Below, piece by piece: positions 39,703 to 48,006 of a stretch of 64,000 nt of DNA (position 1 is its first letter; each line of letters begins with the position of its first letter). The position numbers were made by a program, and so were the translations under genes. Origin of the DNA: Citromicrobium sp. (lineage in GTDB: Bacteria > Pseudomonadota > Alphaproteobacteria > Sphingomonadales > Sphingomonadaceae); assembly GCA_002729695.1 (NCBI GenBank), contig PBYQ01000002.1, positions 103,170 to 167,169 of the forward strand, read 5' to 3'. A model generated the notes under the pieces. It searched no databases. It was not told the DNA's origin and was given only the letters and a program-made list of their open reading frames with translations.

Positions 39703-40561
39703 GGTGACTGGGGAAACCCTGCTATTCCACGTAAGCGACATTCATTTTGGGCTCGAAAACAACGAGGCGCTCGACTGGTTTTCCAGCGAGGTAGTGCGGA
39801 TGCGGCCTTCCGCGATCGCGGTTACCGGCGACCTGACGATGCGCGCGCGGGCCCGGGAATTCGCTGCCGCGAAAGAGTGGGTCGGCGCGCTTGAAGCGCC
39901 GGTGACGCTCGATGTGGGCAATCACGACATGCCCTATTTCAATCTGATCGAGCGGTTCGTCGATCCGTACAAACGGTTCGGGCGGCTGCGCGAAGTGGTT
40001 GAGCGTGAAATCGACCTGCCCGGCATTGCGCTCGTCCCCCTCAAGACCGCGGTTCGCGCACAGCCGCGCTTCAACTGGTCAAAAGGGTGGGTGACCGGGC
40101 GCGCTCTGGATAGATGTCTCGCGCGGATCGATGCACTGCCCAAGGGCACGCGCGCGCTGGTGACCGTTCACCACCCCCTGCGCGAAGTCGGTACGCAAGG
40201 CACCGCACTCACGCGCGGTGGTTCCAACGCGCTCGCCGAACTCGCCAAACGCGATGTGCTGGGCGTGCTGTCGGGCCATGTCCATGACGCGTTCGACATC
40301 ATGGAAGACACGCTCCATGGGCCGGTGCGGATGATCGGTGCGGGCACGCTGTCGCAGCGCCTGCGCTCGACCCCGCCGAGCTTCAACGAACTGCACTGGG
40401 ATGGTGCGGACCTGCGCGTCTGCGTCCGCAATCTGGAGAATATCGAGGACGACGCGATGAAGATCGACGACGTTCCCGAAGACGCCCACCCGCCGCGCGA
40501 AGAGGGAGAGCCGGTCGCGCCGGTGGGCGCCGTGCCGCGTACAGACCCTCCGGTCAGTTGA
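39695..40561 (+). CDS. Calcineurin-like metallophosphoesterase
   Basis: 288 residues. All metal motifs are present: D15-x-H17 (SDIHFG), GDLT, GNHD, VHHPL, and GHVHDA. The body resembles cyclic-nucleotide or UDP-diacylglucosamine-type phosphoesterases, without a decisive feature. The last 40 residues are acidic and proline-rich. It overlaps the lipid kinase gene by eight bases, so kinase and phosphoesterase are made together; they may act on the same lipid pathway. Confidence 0.87.
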   Translation: MAEVTGETLLFHVSDIHFGLENNEALDWFSSEVVRMRPSAIAVTGDLTMRARAREFAAAKEWVGALEAPVTLDVGNHDMPYFNLIERFVDPYKRFGRLREVVEREIDLPGIALVPLKTAVRAQPRFNWSKGWVTGRALDRCLARIDALPKGTRALVTVHHPLREVGTQGTALTRGGSNALAELAKRDVLGVLSGHVHDAFDIMEDTLHGPVRMIGAGTLSQRLRSTPPSFNELHWDGADLRVCVRNLENIEDDAMKIDDVPEDAHPPREEGEPVAPVGAVPRTDPPVS

Positions 40562-40606
40562 TCTCCGAGAGGCGATGGCCGTCGGCGACGGCAGGGCCAC
40601 CACACG

Positions 40607-40637
40607 AAAAAAAGGGCGGCGCCTTGTGGCACCGCCC
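40607..40637 (-). terminator. Rho-independent terminator after rplM-rpsI
   Basis: On the minus strand, arms 40637-40628 and 40623-40614 form a ten-bp stem with one G-U pair and loop ACAA, followed by seven U residues (40613-40607). It is 45 bases past the rpsI stop. Confidence 0.92.
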
Positions 40638-40681
40638 CTCCTGGTGATTGGTTGCTTGTGTAGCCTAGCGCACCAAAGCGA

Positions 40682-41242
40682 TCAACGCTTGCTGAACTGG
40701 AAGCTGCGACGTGCCTTGGCACGACCATACTTCTTACGTTCGACCACACGGCTGTCGCGGGTAAGGAACCCGGCGGCCTTGACCGTGCTGCGCAGTTCCG
40801 GCTCGTACTTCGACAGCGCCTGCGCGATGCCGTGCTTCACGGCACCGGCCTGGCCCGAAAGACCGCCGCCACGCACCGTGGCGATCACGTCGTACTGGCC
40901 TTCGCGATCGGTGATGGCGAACGGCTGGTTGATGACGAGGCGCAGCGTGGGGCGAGCGAAGTAGACTTCCTGCTCCTTGCCGTTGATCGTGATCGTGCCC
41001 TTGCCCGGCTTCACCCAGACGCGGGCAACCGCGTCCTTGCGGCGACCGGTGGCGTAGGCGCGGCCATGCTGGTCGAGCTCCTGCTCGCGCAGCGGCGCGG
41101 TGCTCTGGGCAACGACGGCGGCGTCCGCTTCGGGCGCATCGCCCGCGATATCGCCGAGATCGGCGAGGTCACGGATACTGGCCGTCTTGGGTTCGGACTC
41201 GTTGTCCGTCTGCGGCTGGTTCTGGTTCTTGTCGTCGGCCAT
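40682..41242 (-). CDS. rpsI: 30S ribosomal protein S9
   Basis: 186 residues. The canonical S9 fold begins about residue 60 with [17 protein letters not shown], and the basic tail ends in RRSFQFSKR, which reaches toward the P-site tRNA in ribosomes. The first 55-60 residues are an acidic, low-complexity extension absent from most bacteria. Start codon overlaps the rplM stop. It is the second gene of rplM-rpsI. Confidence 0.97.
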   Translation of the reverse strand: MADDKNQNQPQTDNESEPKTASIRDLADLGDIAGDAPEADAAVVAQSTAPLREQELDQHGRAYATGRRKDAVARVWVKPGKGTITINGKEQEVYFARPTLRLVINQPFAITDREGQYDVIATVRGGGLSGQAGAVKHGIAQALSKYEPELRSTVKAAGFLTRDSRVVERKKYGRAKARRSFQFSKR

Positions 41243-41721
41243 TATGCGACAGCCTTGTTCTTGCGGTTCATGGAAGCAACATCGAGCACTTCGGGCTTCT
41301 GCCCGTCATGCGGATGCTCGGTACCGGCGTAGAGGTGCAGCGCCTTCATCTGCTGGCGACCAAGCGGGCCGCGCGGGATCATCCGCTCGACAGCCTTTTC
41401 CAGCACGCGCTCGGGGAACTTGCCCTCGAGGATCTTGGCCGGAGTGGTTTCCTTGATGCCGCCGGCATAGCCGGTGTGCTTGTAGTACTTCTTGTCGCCC
41501 ATCTTGCGACCCGTGAACTTCACCTTGTCCGCGTTGATGATGATGACATGGTCGCCGCAATCGACATGCGGGGTGTAGCTCGGCTTGTGCTTGCCACGCA
41601 GCATGTTCGCGACGATCGAGGCGAGCCGGCCGACGACCAGGCCTTCCGCGTCGATAATATACCAGTTCTTTTCGACCTCGGCCGGCTTGATCGACCGGGT
41701 CATCTTGCTGAGCGCCTTCAT
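41242..41721 (-). CDS. rplM: 50S ribosomal protein L13
   Basis: 159 residues. [16 protein letters not shown] near residue 20, then [21 protein letters not shown] and [10 protein letters not shown], with [20 protein letters not shown] near the end, are all typical. First gene of the rplM-rpsI operon. A plausible promoter is at 41808-41836, and the 5' leader contains the small hairpin TCCGCG-CTGT-CGCGGA (41767-41782), which might take part in autogenous control, as known for L13 in E. coli; this last is inference. Confidence 0.98.
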   Translation of the reverse strand: MKALSKMTRSIKPAEVEKNWYIIDAEGLVVGRLASIVANMLRGKHKPSYTPHVDCGDHVIIINADKVKFTGRKMGDKKYYKHTGYAGGIKETTPAKILEGKFPERVLEKAVERMIPRGPLGRQQMKALHLYAGTEHPHDGQKPEVLDVASMNRKNKAVA

Positions 41722-41807
41722 GGCTGTAATTTCCCTTGGAATTCGGGGGTCTCGCCAGATTGACGGTCCGCGCTGTCGCGGATTCGCCGGATCGGGCGTG
41801 GAGCGCG

Positions 41808-41836
41808 CTAATGCTTTCGGTTTGCCCCCAAGTCAA
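41808..41836 (-). promoter_or_regulatory. Probable sigma-70-type promoter for rplM-rpsI
   Basis: On the minus strand TTGACT (41836-41831) and CATTAG (41813-41808) are separated by 17 bases. They lie about 90 bases before the rplM start. The spacing and the -35 match are good for a housekeeping promoter. Confidence 0.5.
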
Positions 41837-41863
41837 GCGTTCATGCGGCTTAGCGAAGAGGTA

Positions 41864-42583
41864 TTATAATACCGCGCACGATAAGGTCCACGCTTCGCTA
41901 CCCTTCTGGGTCATGCCATTCGTCGTGGTGGCTGCTTCTCGCAGAAAGCTCTTCAGCAAGCCCGAAGCGCTATCGGCAGAGACGCTTTCACGCAGATCGA
42001 AGCTTCCGGTGGACCCGTCCGGCAGGTCGATCTCGCGCGATATGCTGCGTTGCCTGGGAGCAGGGAAGAACACGTCGGCGGGCAGGCCGCTGAGCCAGGA
42101 CATCCCATGTTGCGAAAGCTCGACGAGGAATTGCCGCGACATCGTTTGCGCGGCAGACGCTTCGCTCCGCGCCTTCGCATAGGCGAGTGCTGCATTCACC
42201 ACGGTTTCCGGCAATGGTGCCAGCGCAACCTTCGGGTTGCTCCCGGCAATTTGGCCTTCGCGATCGAGCTGCAGCGGGAAGAGATCGCTTTCGTCACGTG
42301 CGGCCTCCAATCTGGCCATCGCCTGCAGCGCAGCCGGTGCGTCGACATTCGCATCGACCTGCGTGCCTATTACGCGCAGCCCGTCGCCGCCAACCGCCTC
42401 GAACGTGATCGCCCAGCGCCGGGTCACACTGATTTGCTTGCCGTCCGAAAGGCTGCGCAGAAGGACGCGTTCGAGCACGAAGGACCCGGCGATTGGCGCA
42501 AGTCGCGCCGACGTAGCGGCCGGCAGCAGGAGCAGCGCGCCAAGCCCGGTGAGAACGCCGCGACGTCCCAACATGGATGTCAT
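41864..42583 (-). CDS. Exported protein of unknown function with a twin-arginine-like signal
   Basis: 239 residues from the ATG at 42581-42583, which overlaps the cutA stop as ATGA. The leader has an RRGVL motif near residue 7 followed by a hydrophobic leucine stretch, suggesting Tat or Sec export, with cleavage near TSARL. The mature protein lacks cysteine clusters or known motifs; about 100-140 is helical, and a DLPDGSTGSFDL stretch lies near 190. No family recognised. It may be periplasmic. Coupling with cutA and the nearby heme A synthase gene gives no specific clue. Confidence 0.65.
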   Translation of the reverse strand: MTSMLGRRGVLTGLGALLLLPAATSARLAPIAGSFVLERVLLRSLSDGKQISVTRRWAITFEAVGGDGLRVIGTQVDANVDAPAALQAMARLEAARDESDLFPLQLDREGQIAGSNPKVALAPLPETVVNAALAYAKARSEASAAQTMSRQFLVELSQHGMSWLSGLPADVFFPAPRQRSISREIDLPDGSTGSFDLRESVSADSASGLLKSFLREAATTTNGMTQKGSEAWTLSCAVL

Positions 42584-42891
42584 TGCACCACGCCCGAGAG
42601 CCACGCGGCAGTCGCATTCCCGCACGCGTCCGCGCGCCAGCCCAGAATTGCCGGCGTATCGTAAGGGTGAAGCGCCTCTAGCCGGGCGACGGCGGCATCG
42701 AGCCGCTCGGCGTGCGTCTTGAACAGCACGGCGACTTCCTCGCCCGAGCCACGCTCCCCGTCCCAATCGAACAGGGCTTCGACGCGCCCGATGATGTTCG
42801 CACAGGCGATCAGCTTTTCGTCGAGAAGGCGGCTGGTTACGCTGCGCGCGTCGTCCTTGCTCACAAAAACCGTGTAGATCAGTGCGCTCAC
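42580..42891 (-). CDS. cutA: Divalent-cation tolerance protein CutA
   Basis: 103 residues. TRLLDEKLIACANI-type segment near 20-35, then FKTHAERLDAAVARLEALHPYDTPAI (about 56-82) and AAWLSGV are the CutA1 signatures of a PII-like trimer. Linked to copper tolerance in E. coli, though its activity is unclear. It lies five bases after heme A synthase and overlaps the downstream exported-protein gene. Confidence 0.9.
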   Translation of the reverse strand: MSALIYTVFVSKDDARSVTSRLLDEKLIACANIIGRVEALFDWDGERGSGEEVAVLFKTHAERLDAAVARLEALHPYDTPAILGWRADACGNATAAWLSGVVQ

Positions 42892-42896
42892 ACCCG

Positions 42897-43943
42897 CTAC
42901 CCGAGCGCGTGCGCGCTGGCCGAGGTTGCTGCGACCAGCAAAGCGCCGGTGACCTGGTGGGCGACAGCCACCCAGATCGAGACGCCGGTCACCACCGTCA
43001 CGATCCCCAGCAAAACCTGCCCGATCGCGAGCGCGATCAGCGCCTTGCCCGCATTCCCTTCACGCGGCAGCGCGCGCGATCCCAGCCAGATGAGCACGAT
43101 GAATGCGATCCAGGCGAACCAGCGATGGATGAAGTGAAGCAGGAAGGGATCGTGCGTGAGCGCCCAGAAGAATCCCTGCGACCAGTTGGCCTCGGGTACG
43201 AACCGGTCCTGCATCAGCGGCCAGGTGTTGGAGGCATGTCCGGCGTTGAGCCCCGCAACCCATGCGCCGAGCACGATCTGTACGAAAAGGACTCCGCCCG
43301 CGATTGCGGCGAGCGGGCGCAAGCGTGCCGGCAACGCGCCCTGGTTGCGATCGAGATCGTGGAGGTCGAGTGCGGTCCACACCAACCCCGCGAGCGTGAA
43401 CAAGGCGGTGCACAGATGGATCGAGAGCCAGAAGTGGCTCACGTCAGTCATCGACCCGGTCAATCCCGAGCTGACCATCAGCCAGCCGAATACGCCCTGC
43501 AATCCGCCCAGCGCCAGCAGCGCGAGCAGGCGCGGCTTGTAGCCTTTCGGAATCCACCCGCGCAGCCAGGCGAAGGCGAGCGGCAGGGCGAAGACCAGCC
43601 CGATCAGGCGACCGAGCAGACGGTGAAACCACTCCCAGAAGAAGATCGCCTTGAAGTCGGCGAGGGTCATGCCCGCTGGACCGGCTTCGAGCCTGTACTC
43701 CGGCGTCGCCTGATAAAGCGCAAACTCTGCCTGCCACGCCTTGTCGCTCAGCGGCGGGAGCACGCCTGTCACCGGGTCCCACTGCGTGATCGAGAGACCC
43801 GATTCGGTCAGCCGGGTAATTCCGCCGACCGCGACGATCAGCACCACGAGCACGGCAACGCAAACGAGCCACCAGGCCAGCCAGCCTGGCCGCGTGCCAT
43901 CAAGGGTGGGTTCGCTGGATCGACGCAAGAGTGTGGCGGCCAT
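42897..43943 (-). CDS. ctaA: Heme A synthase (COX15/CtaA family)
   Basis: 348 residues from the ATG at 43941-43943; upstream in-frame sequence runs under merC and is rejected. Eight hydrophobic segments. GGITRLTESGLSITQWDPVTG (about 40-60) begins with the first membrane helix. Histidine ligands are visible in EWFHRLLGR (about 100), SIHLCTA, LHFIHRW and VAHQVTG, in two symmetrical halves. It oxidises the C8 methyl of heme O for cytochrome oxidase. It is the type 2 form common in alphaproteobacteria. Confidence 0.93.
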   Translation of the reverse strand: MAATLLRRSSEPTLDGTRPGWLAWWLVCVAVLVVLIVAVGGITRLTESGLSITQWDPVTGVLPPLSDKAWQAEFALYQATPEYRLEAGPAGMTLADFKAIFFWEWFHRLLGRLIGLVFALPLAFAWLRGWIPKGYKPRLLALLALGGLQGVFGWLMVSSGLTGSMTDVSHFWLSIHLCTALFTLAGLVWTALDLHDLDRNQGALPARLRPLAAIAGGVLFVQIVLGAWVAGLNAGHASNTWPLMQDRFVPEANWSQGFFWALTHDPFLLHFIHRWFAWIAFIVLIWLGSRALPREGNAGKALIALAIGQVLLGIVTVVTGVSIWVAVAHQVTGALLVAATSASAHALG

Positions 43944-44058
43944 TCCGCATGAATGCGTATTGGCGACCAGACTTGCAAGCGCGCAGACGCGCATCGCCGG
44001 CACGCGATCGATTTTCAGGCACTTGCAAAATGAAACAACATAACATACTTCGCTCCTC

Positions 44059-44466
44059 ATGAACTTCCGCAGCATATCGAACCGCATCAGACTGGATGCG
44101 GTGGGCATCGCCCTGTCTGCGCTGTGCGCGGTGCATTGCGTGCTCACGATCGTGCTGATTTCCGCGCTGGGCTTTGCGGGTAGCTGGCTGCTCGCGCCCG
44201 AGTTGCACACCTGGGGACTGGTCGCCGCAACTGTGATTGCGGGGGTCGCCATTGGTGTCGGCGCGATTCGTCACCGCCGTCGCATGCCATTCGTCGTGGC
44301 GATGACGGGGCTGACTTTCATGGGCGGTGCGCTGGCCGCGCCGCATGGATTGGAGGAGGCCGTCCTCACGATCATCGGCGTCGGGCTGGTTTCGGCAGGT
44401 CATATTCTCAATCTGCGGCACCACACGCCCGGACACCGCGCGGAAAGCTTGCGCGAGGGGCGCTGA
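44059..44466 (+). CDS. MerC-domain membrane protein
   Basis: 135 residues with four hydrophobic segments. LCAVHCVLT (about 22-30) is the metal-binding cysteine motif of the MerC family in the first helix. The tail is histidine-rich ([10 protein letters not shown]). No other mercury-resistance genes are present, so zinc or another metal is as likely. The 60-base leader is AT-rich for this genome (44030-44050), possibly a metalloregulator site, but I could not find a convincing palindrome. It ends 20 bases before thiSG. Confidence 0.75.
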   Translation: MNFRSISNRIRLDAVGIALSALCAVHCVLTIVLISALGFAGSWLLAPELHTWGLVAATVIAGVAIGVGAIRHRRRMPFVVAMTGLTFMGGALAAPHGLEEAVLTIIGVGLVSAGHILNLRHHTPGHRAESLREGR

Positions 44467-44486
44467 GCCTCCAAGTCGCTCTCGCT

Positions 44487-45476
44487 ATGAGCGATACCAA
44501 GACGATCCAGCTGAACGGCGAGAGCCGCACCACCACCGCCCCCGACATCGCCGCGCTGGTGCGCGAGCTGGGCCTCGCGCCCGAAAAGGTCGCGGTCGAG
44601 CATAATGGCGAAATCGCGCCACGTTCCCGGCTCGCCGACACAGCGTTGTGCGATGGGGACACTCTGGAAATCGTGCACTTCGTCGGCGGCGGCGACCATC
44701 CCTCCGACGACGACACCTGGACCGTTGCCGGGCATACCTTCCGTTCGCGGCTCATCGTGGGCACCGGCAAGTACAAGGACTTCGCGCAGAACGCCGCCGC
44801 TCTGGAAGCGAGCGGGGCGGAAATCGTCACTGTTGCGGTGCGCCGCGTGAACGTCTCCGATCCGGGCCAGCCGATGCTGACCGATTTCATCGACCCGAAG
44901 AAGGTTACGTACCTGCCCAATACCGCCGGGTGTTTCACAGCCGACGAAGCGGTTCGTACGCTGCGGCTGGCGCGCGAGGCGGGCGGCTGGGATCTGGTGA
45001 AGCTGGAGGTGCTGGGCGAGGCGAAGACGCTCTATCCCGACATGCGCGAGACACTGCGCGCGACCGAGACGCTGGCGAACGAAGGCTTCCACCCGATGGT
45101 CTATTGCGCGGACGATCCGATCGCCGCGAAGCAGCTGGAAGAGGCGGGCGCGGTGGCGATCATGCCGCTGGGCGCGCCGATCGGCAGCGGGCTAGGCATC
45201 CAGAACCGCGTGACCATCCGCCTGATCGTCGAAGGGGCGAACGTGCCGGTGCTGGTCGATGCCGGTGTCGGCACCGCGTCGGACGCGGCAGTCGGCATGG
45301 AGCTGGGCTGCGACGGCATTCTGATGAACACCGCCATCGCCGAGGCGAAGGATCCGATTCGCATGGCCCGTGCGATGAAGCTGGCGGTGCAGGCCGGGCG
45401 CGACGCCTATCTTTCCGGCCGGATGGCGACGCGCAAATATGCCGATCCCTCCAGCCCGCTGGCCGGTCTGATCTAG
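44487..45476 (+). CDS. thiG: Fused sulfur carrier ThiS - thiazole synthase ThiG
   Basis: 329 residues. Residues 1-68 are a ThiS ubiquitin-like domain ending in [10 protein letters not shown], so the usual C-terminal Gly-Gly is internal. ThiG follows from about 75 ([22 protein letters not shown]) with the Schiff-base lysine in LVKLEVLGE near 172 and the phosphate-binding loops [14 protein letters not shown] and [21 protein letters not shown]. The enzyme builds the thiazole ring of thiamine. Fusions of this order are known, but the activation chemistry of an internal Gly-Gly is unclear. No ThiF or ThiO gene is in the window and I see no TPP riboswitch upstream. Confidence 0.93.
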   Translation: MSDTKTIQLNGESRTTTAPDIAALVRELGLAPEKVAVEHNGEIAPRSRLADTALCDGDTLEIVHFVGGGDHPSDDDTWTVAGHTFRSRLIVGTGKYKDFAQNAAALEASGAEIVTVAVRRVNVSDPGQPMLTDFIDPKKVTYLPNTAGCFTADEAVRTLRLAREAGGWDLVKLEVLGEAKTLYPDMRETLRATETLANEGFHPMVYCADDPIAAKQLEEAGAVAIMPLGAPIGSGLGIQNRVTIRLIVEGANVPVLVDAGVGTASDAAVGMELGCDGILMNTAIAEAKDPIRMARAMKLAVQAGRDAYLSGRMATRKYADPSSPLAGLI

Positions 45477-45571
45477 CGCTGGGCCCTCGGCGTCCCGCAA
45501 GGCTTACGGGATGTTAACCAAGTTACGCGAAACCTTCCTCCACCGGATCAAGCGCCCGATGGAGGGGCAAG

Positions 45572-46105
45572 ATGGCGACAAGGAACACGACGAACCTGAG
45601 CATCGCTGAGATGCGCGAATTTGCGAACTTCTCGCCCTGCGAGCAGCGCTTCATCCGTCGCAATCTCGACATCGGGCTTGGCCGGTGCGACGCATTCAAG
45701 CTGTGGGCGCGCAACGCGAGCGAGAATGTCGACATCCGTCGCCAGTACGTGGCGTACCAGGACCTCAAGGCGCTGCGCCATTCAATCCCGGATGCCGACG
45801 CGGTCGATTCGATTTCACCATTCATCGGGCAACTGGCGCGCCTCGCCGCGTTCGACCTCGCGCAGGAACGGCTGGACGGCTTTTCGCCCTTCCGCTTCCT
45901 CTACGAACGCCTGCTCGGGGCGGAGATTCGTCCCTGGCTGCCGAGCGCTTTCTGCAGCGGGGCGGCGATGCCGCACCTGCGCCCCGCACGGCGCAAGCTG
46001 CTGCTGCAATCGCTGAGCGAAGCCGCCGCGACCGCACCTGCCTGGTCGACCCGCGCGCCGAGCTTCTATCCCGAATATGTCGATCTGGAAGGCGAAGCCG
46101 CCTGA
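45572..46105 (+). CDS. Uncharacterised soluble protein
   Basis: 177 residues without signal or membrane segment. Codon use matches neighbours. Residues 13-75 look helical (REFANFSPCEQRFIRRN, then a charged helix). There is a cysteine/aromatic patch near WLPSAFCSG, and the tail is acidic. I do not recognise a family. The 95-base spacer before it contains GTTAACCAAGTTAC, partly like a CtrA half-site, too weak to claim. A strong terminator follows. Confidence 0.6.
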   Translation: MATRNTTNLSIAEMREFANFSPCEQRFIRRNLDIGLGRCDAFKLWARNASENVDIRRQYVAYQDLKALRHSIPDADAVDSISPFIGQLARLAAFDLAQERLDGFSPFRFLYERLLGAEIRPWLPSAFCSGAAMPHLRPARRKLLLQSLSEAAATAPAWSTRAPSFYPEYVDLEGEAA

Positions 46106-46130
46106 CCGATTGTTCCTGAACGATTATCAT

Positions 46131-46169
46131 GACCCGGGCCGCCCTCCAGACGGGCGGCCCGGGTCTTTT
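46131..46169. terminator. Strong hairpin terminator, possibly bidirectional
   Basis: Arms 46131-46144 and 46152-46165 form a perfect 14-bp stem with a seven-base loop, followed on the plus strand by TTTT. It lies between the gene ending at 46105 and the convergent porin gene ending at 46194, so it may serve both, better for the plus strand. Confidence 0.88.
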
Positions 46170-46193
46170 CGTCTCACCGTCAGGCGAAGCGGA

Positions 46194-47843
46194 TCAGAAG
46201 GATACCTGCGCGCCGGCCAGGATCACGTTCGTATCCGCGTCCTGCCGCGACCATGTGCTGCCATCGGGGAAGTTGCCGCCCGACAGGAAGTTGAGCGGCA
46301 CGTACCCGTCGACATGGATGAATTCGCCGAACAGATCCACGTTCGGCACGGGGAACCAAGACAGGCCGAGCACCGACTGGTTCTGGCGCCGCCAAGGCGA
46401 GCCCTTCTCGCCCGAGATGAACTTCGAGAATTCGGCCGACACCGCGAATTCGCGCCGCTGGACGGAAAGATTTTCCGCGCCGAACGCGAAGCGTCCACCC
46501 AAGGTGAATGCTTCCGGCTTCACCGCTTCGAATTCGCTCAAAGGATTGGTGGGGATCGGGACAGCGGTCCCCTCCCACTCCCTGGTCGTCTGTGCGTACT
46601 CACCCAACAGGGTGATGGGGCCGTAGGTCAGCTTGCCGTACGCCGCGATGCCAGGGTTGTTGTCTGCACAGGGATTGAAGTGCGTCACCGGATAGGCCTG
46701 GCAATAGGCAGTGCCGCGCTGGTAGCTGGCACCCGCCATCAGCGCATTGCCTTCGCCACCAAGATCGATCGTGTAGCGCGCGTCGACCGCGAAATTATTG
46801 GCGCGCGAGGGCACGCTCGACCCGAGCACCGGGACGTTCGCCGAACGGAACTGGGCGCCGCCCTGGATGATCATCGCGCGCAGATGCAGACCGCCTGTGA
46901 CCAGACCGACCTGCCCCCCGAAGGCCAGCCCGGCGAACGCATGCCAGTTGGTTGAATTGGTGAACGGGCTGACCGTGTCGTTGAGCCCGAAGGGCGTGTC
47001 CATCTTGCCGACCAGCGCGTAGACCGGCGAGGTATCCAGATTGCCGTACATCACCCAGCCGCGCCGCAGCTGAACCTGGTTGCGGGCCAGCGCCGTAATG
47101 GTGCCCTGGCCGAAGCTTTGCTCGGGATCGTAGAGGAATTCGGCGTAGCCGGTGAGGTTGGGCGTGAGCCGCGCGGTCAGCGCGAGGTTGGCCGAGTGCA
47201 GCACGACTTCGGAGACATTGTCGCCCAGCTGGTTGGCGCTGGTCGGGTGGCGCATCAGGTAGCCGAACTTGTCGTCCACGGTAGCCCACTGATAGTTCGC
47301 AAGCGCCGTGATCCCGCCCGACAGCGTAACGCGGTCCTCAAGCTCGCCCGACTGCAGGGCTGCGAGCTGCACCAGCGGCTTCGTGTTCACGTTCTCGGCA
47401 TGATCGAGCATGCGATAGGCATAGGCGCCGTTGGTGCCGACGAAATTCTCCGACCCCTCCACCTGCAGCTCTCGCGGATCGTCGGTTTCGGTCACGACAT
47501 CGACCGGGCCGACAGAGGCGGTTTGGGCGGCGGCGACCTGCGTTGAACCCGGGATCCTGTCCTGCGTGGTCGCAGCGGGCTCTTCCCCTTGCGCTATCGC
47601 AACCGGTGCCGACGCCTCGACCGAAGTTTCGGCGCGCATCGCCTCGATCTGCGCACGCAGCGCGGCGTTTTCGTCCTGCAGCGCATCGAGACGGTCTTCC
47701 ATCGCTTCGAGCCGGTCGAGCACGGCCGAATCCTGTGCCAGTGCCGGCGTCGCAAGAGAAAAGAGCGAAATCCCACCCAGCAGCAGCGCGCTCATGCGCA
47801 GAGGGCGAGGCATGGCAAATGAGCCACAGTTGTCCATTATCAC
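46194..47843 (-). CDS. Outer-membrane porin
   Basis: 549 residues. Signal peptide ends in TPALA (about residue 36); I start at a GTG (47841-47843) with AGGA just upstream, though an ATG ten codons later is possible. A coiled-coil segment follows (about 40-70, repeated L-E-A-M-E-D-R-L). The rest is rich in alternating amphipathic beta strands with QLRRGW and GKMDTPFGL blocks reminiscent of phosphate-selective porins, and the last residue is phenylalanine, the BAM signal. The coiled coil may form trimers. Substrate is unknown. Confidence 0.82.
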   Translation of the reverse strand: MIMDNCGSFAMPRPLRMSALLLGGISLFSLATPALAQDSAVLDRLEAMEDRLDALQDENAALRAQIEAMRAETSVEASAPVAIAQGEEPAATTQDRIPGSTQVAAAQTASVGPVDVVTETDDPRELQVEGSENFVGTNGAYAYRMLDHAENVNTKPLVQLAALQSGELEDRVTLSGGITALANYQWATVDDKFGYLMRHPTSANQLGDNVSEVVLHSANLALTARLTPNLTGYAEFLYDPEQSFGQGTITALARNQVQLRRGWVMYGNLDTSPVYALVGKMDTPFGLNDTVSPFTNSTNWHAFAGLAFGGQVGLVTGGLHLRAMIIQGGAQFRSANVPVLGSSVPSRANNFAVDARYTIDLGGEGNALMAGASYQRGTAYCQAYPVTHFNPCADNNPGIAAYGKLTYGPITLLGEYAQTTREWEGTAVPIPTNPLSEFEAVKPEAFTLGGRFAFGAENLSVQRREFAVSAEFSKFISGEKGSPWRRQNQSVLGLSWFPVPNVDLFGEFIHVDGYVPLNFLSGGNFPDGSTWSRQDADTNVILAGAQVSF

Positions 47844-48006
47844 GAATCCTTTTGTCCAAACGGCCGTGCCTATTCAGATCGCGAATATTGACCCCGATGT
47901 CTTCGCAACCCAGCATTTCCGGCGGTTTGCGCGCGTTATCGCGCGGCCTGGCATCTGCCAAGCCGCCTGCCAAAAGGAATTCCAAAATTGTTGCTAAAAA
48001 GCCACT

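Noticed and set aside
44030-44058. Zur- or Fur-type box before merC
   Set aside because: The leader is AT-rich and contains AACATAAC, but the symmetry is too poor to call a site.
44430-44486. TPP riboswitch before thiSG
   Set aside because: Only 20 bases separate merC from thiSG and the sequence has no thi-box elements.
45500-45530. CtrA binding site before the gene at 45572
   Set aside because: GTTAACCAAGTTAC keeps one half-site only and the spacing does not fit TTAA-N7-TTAA.
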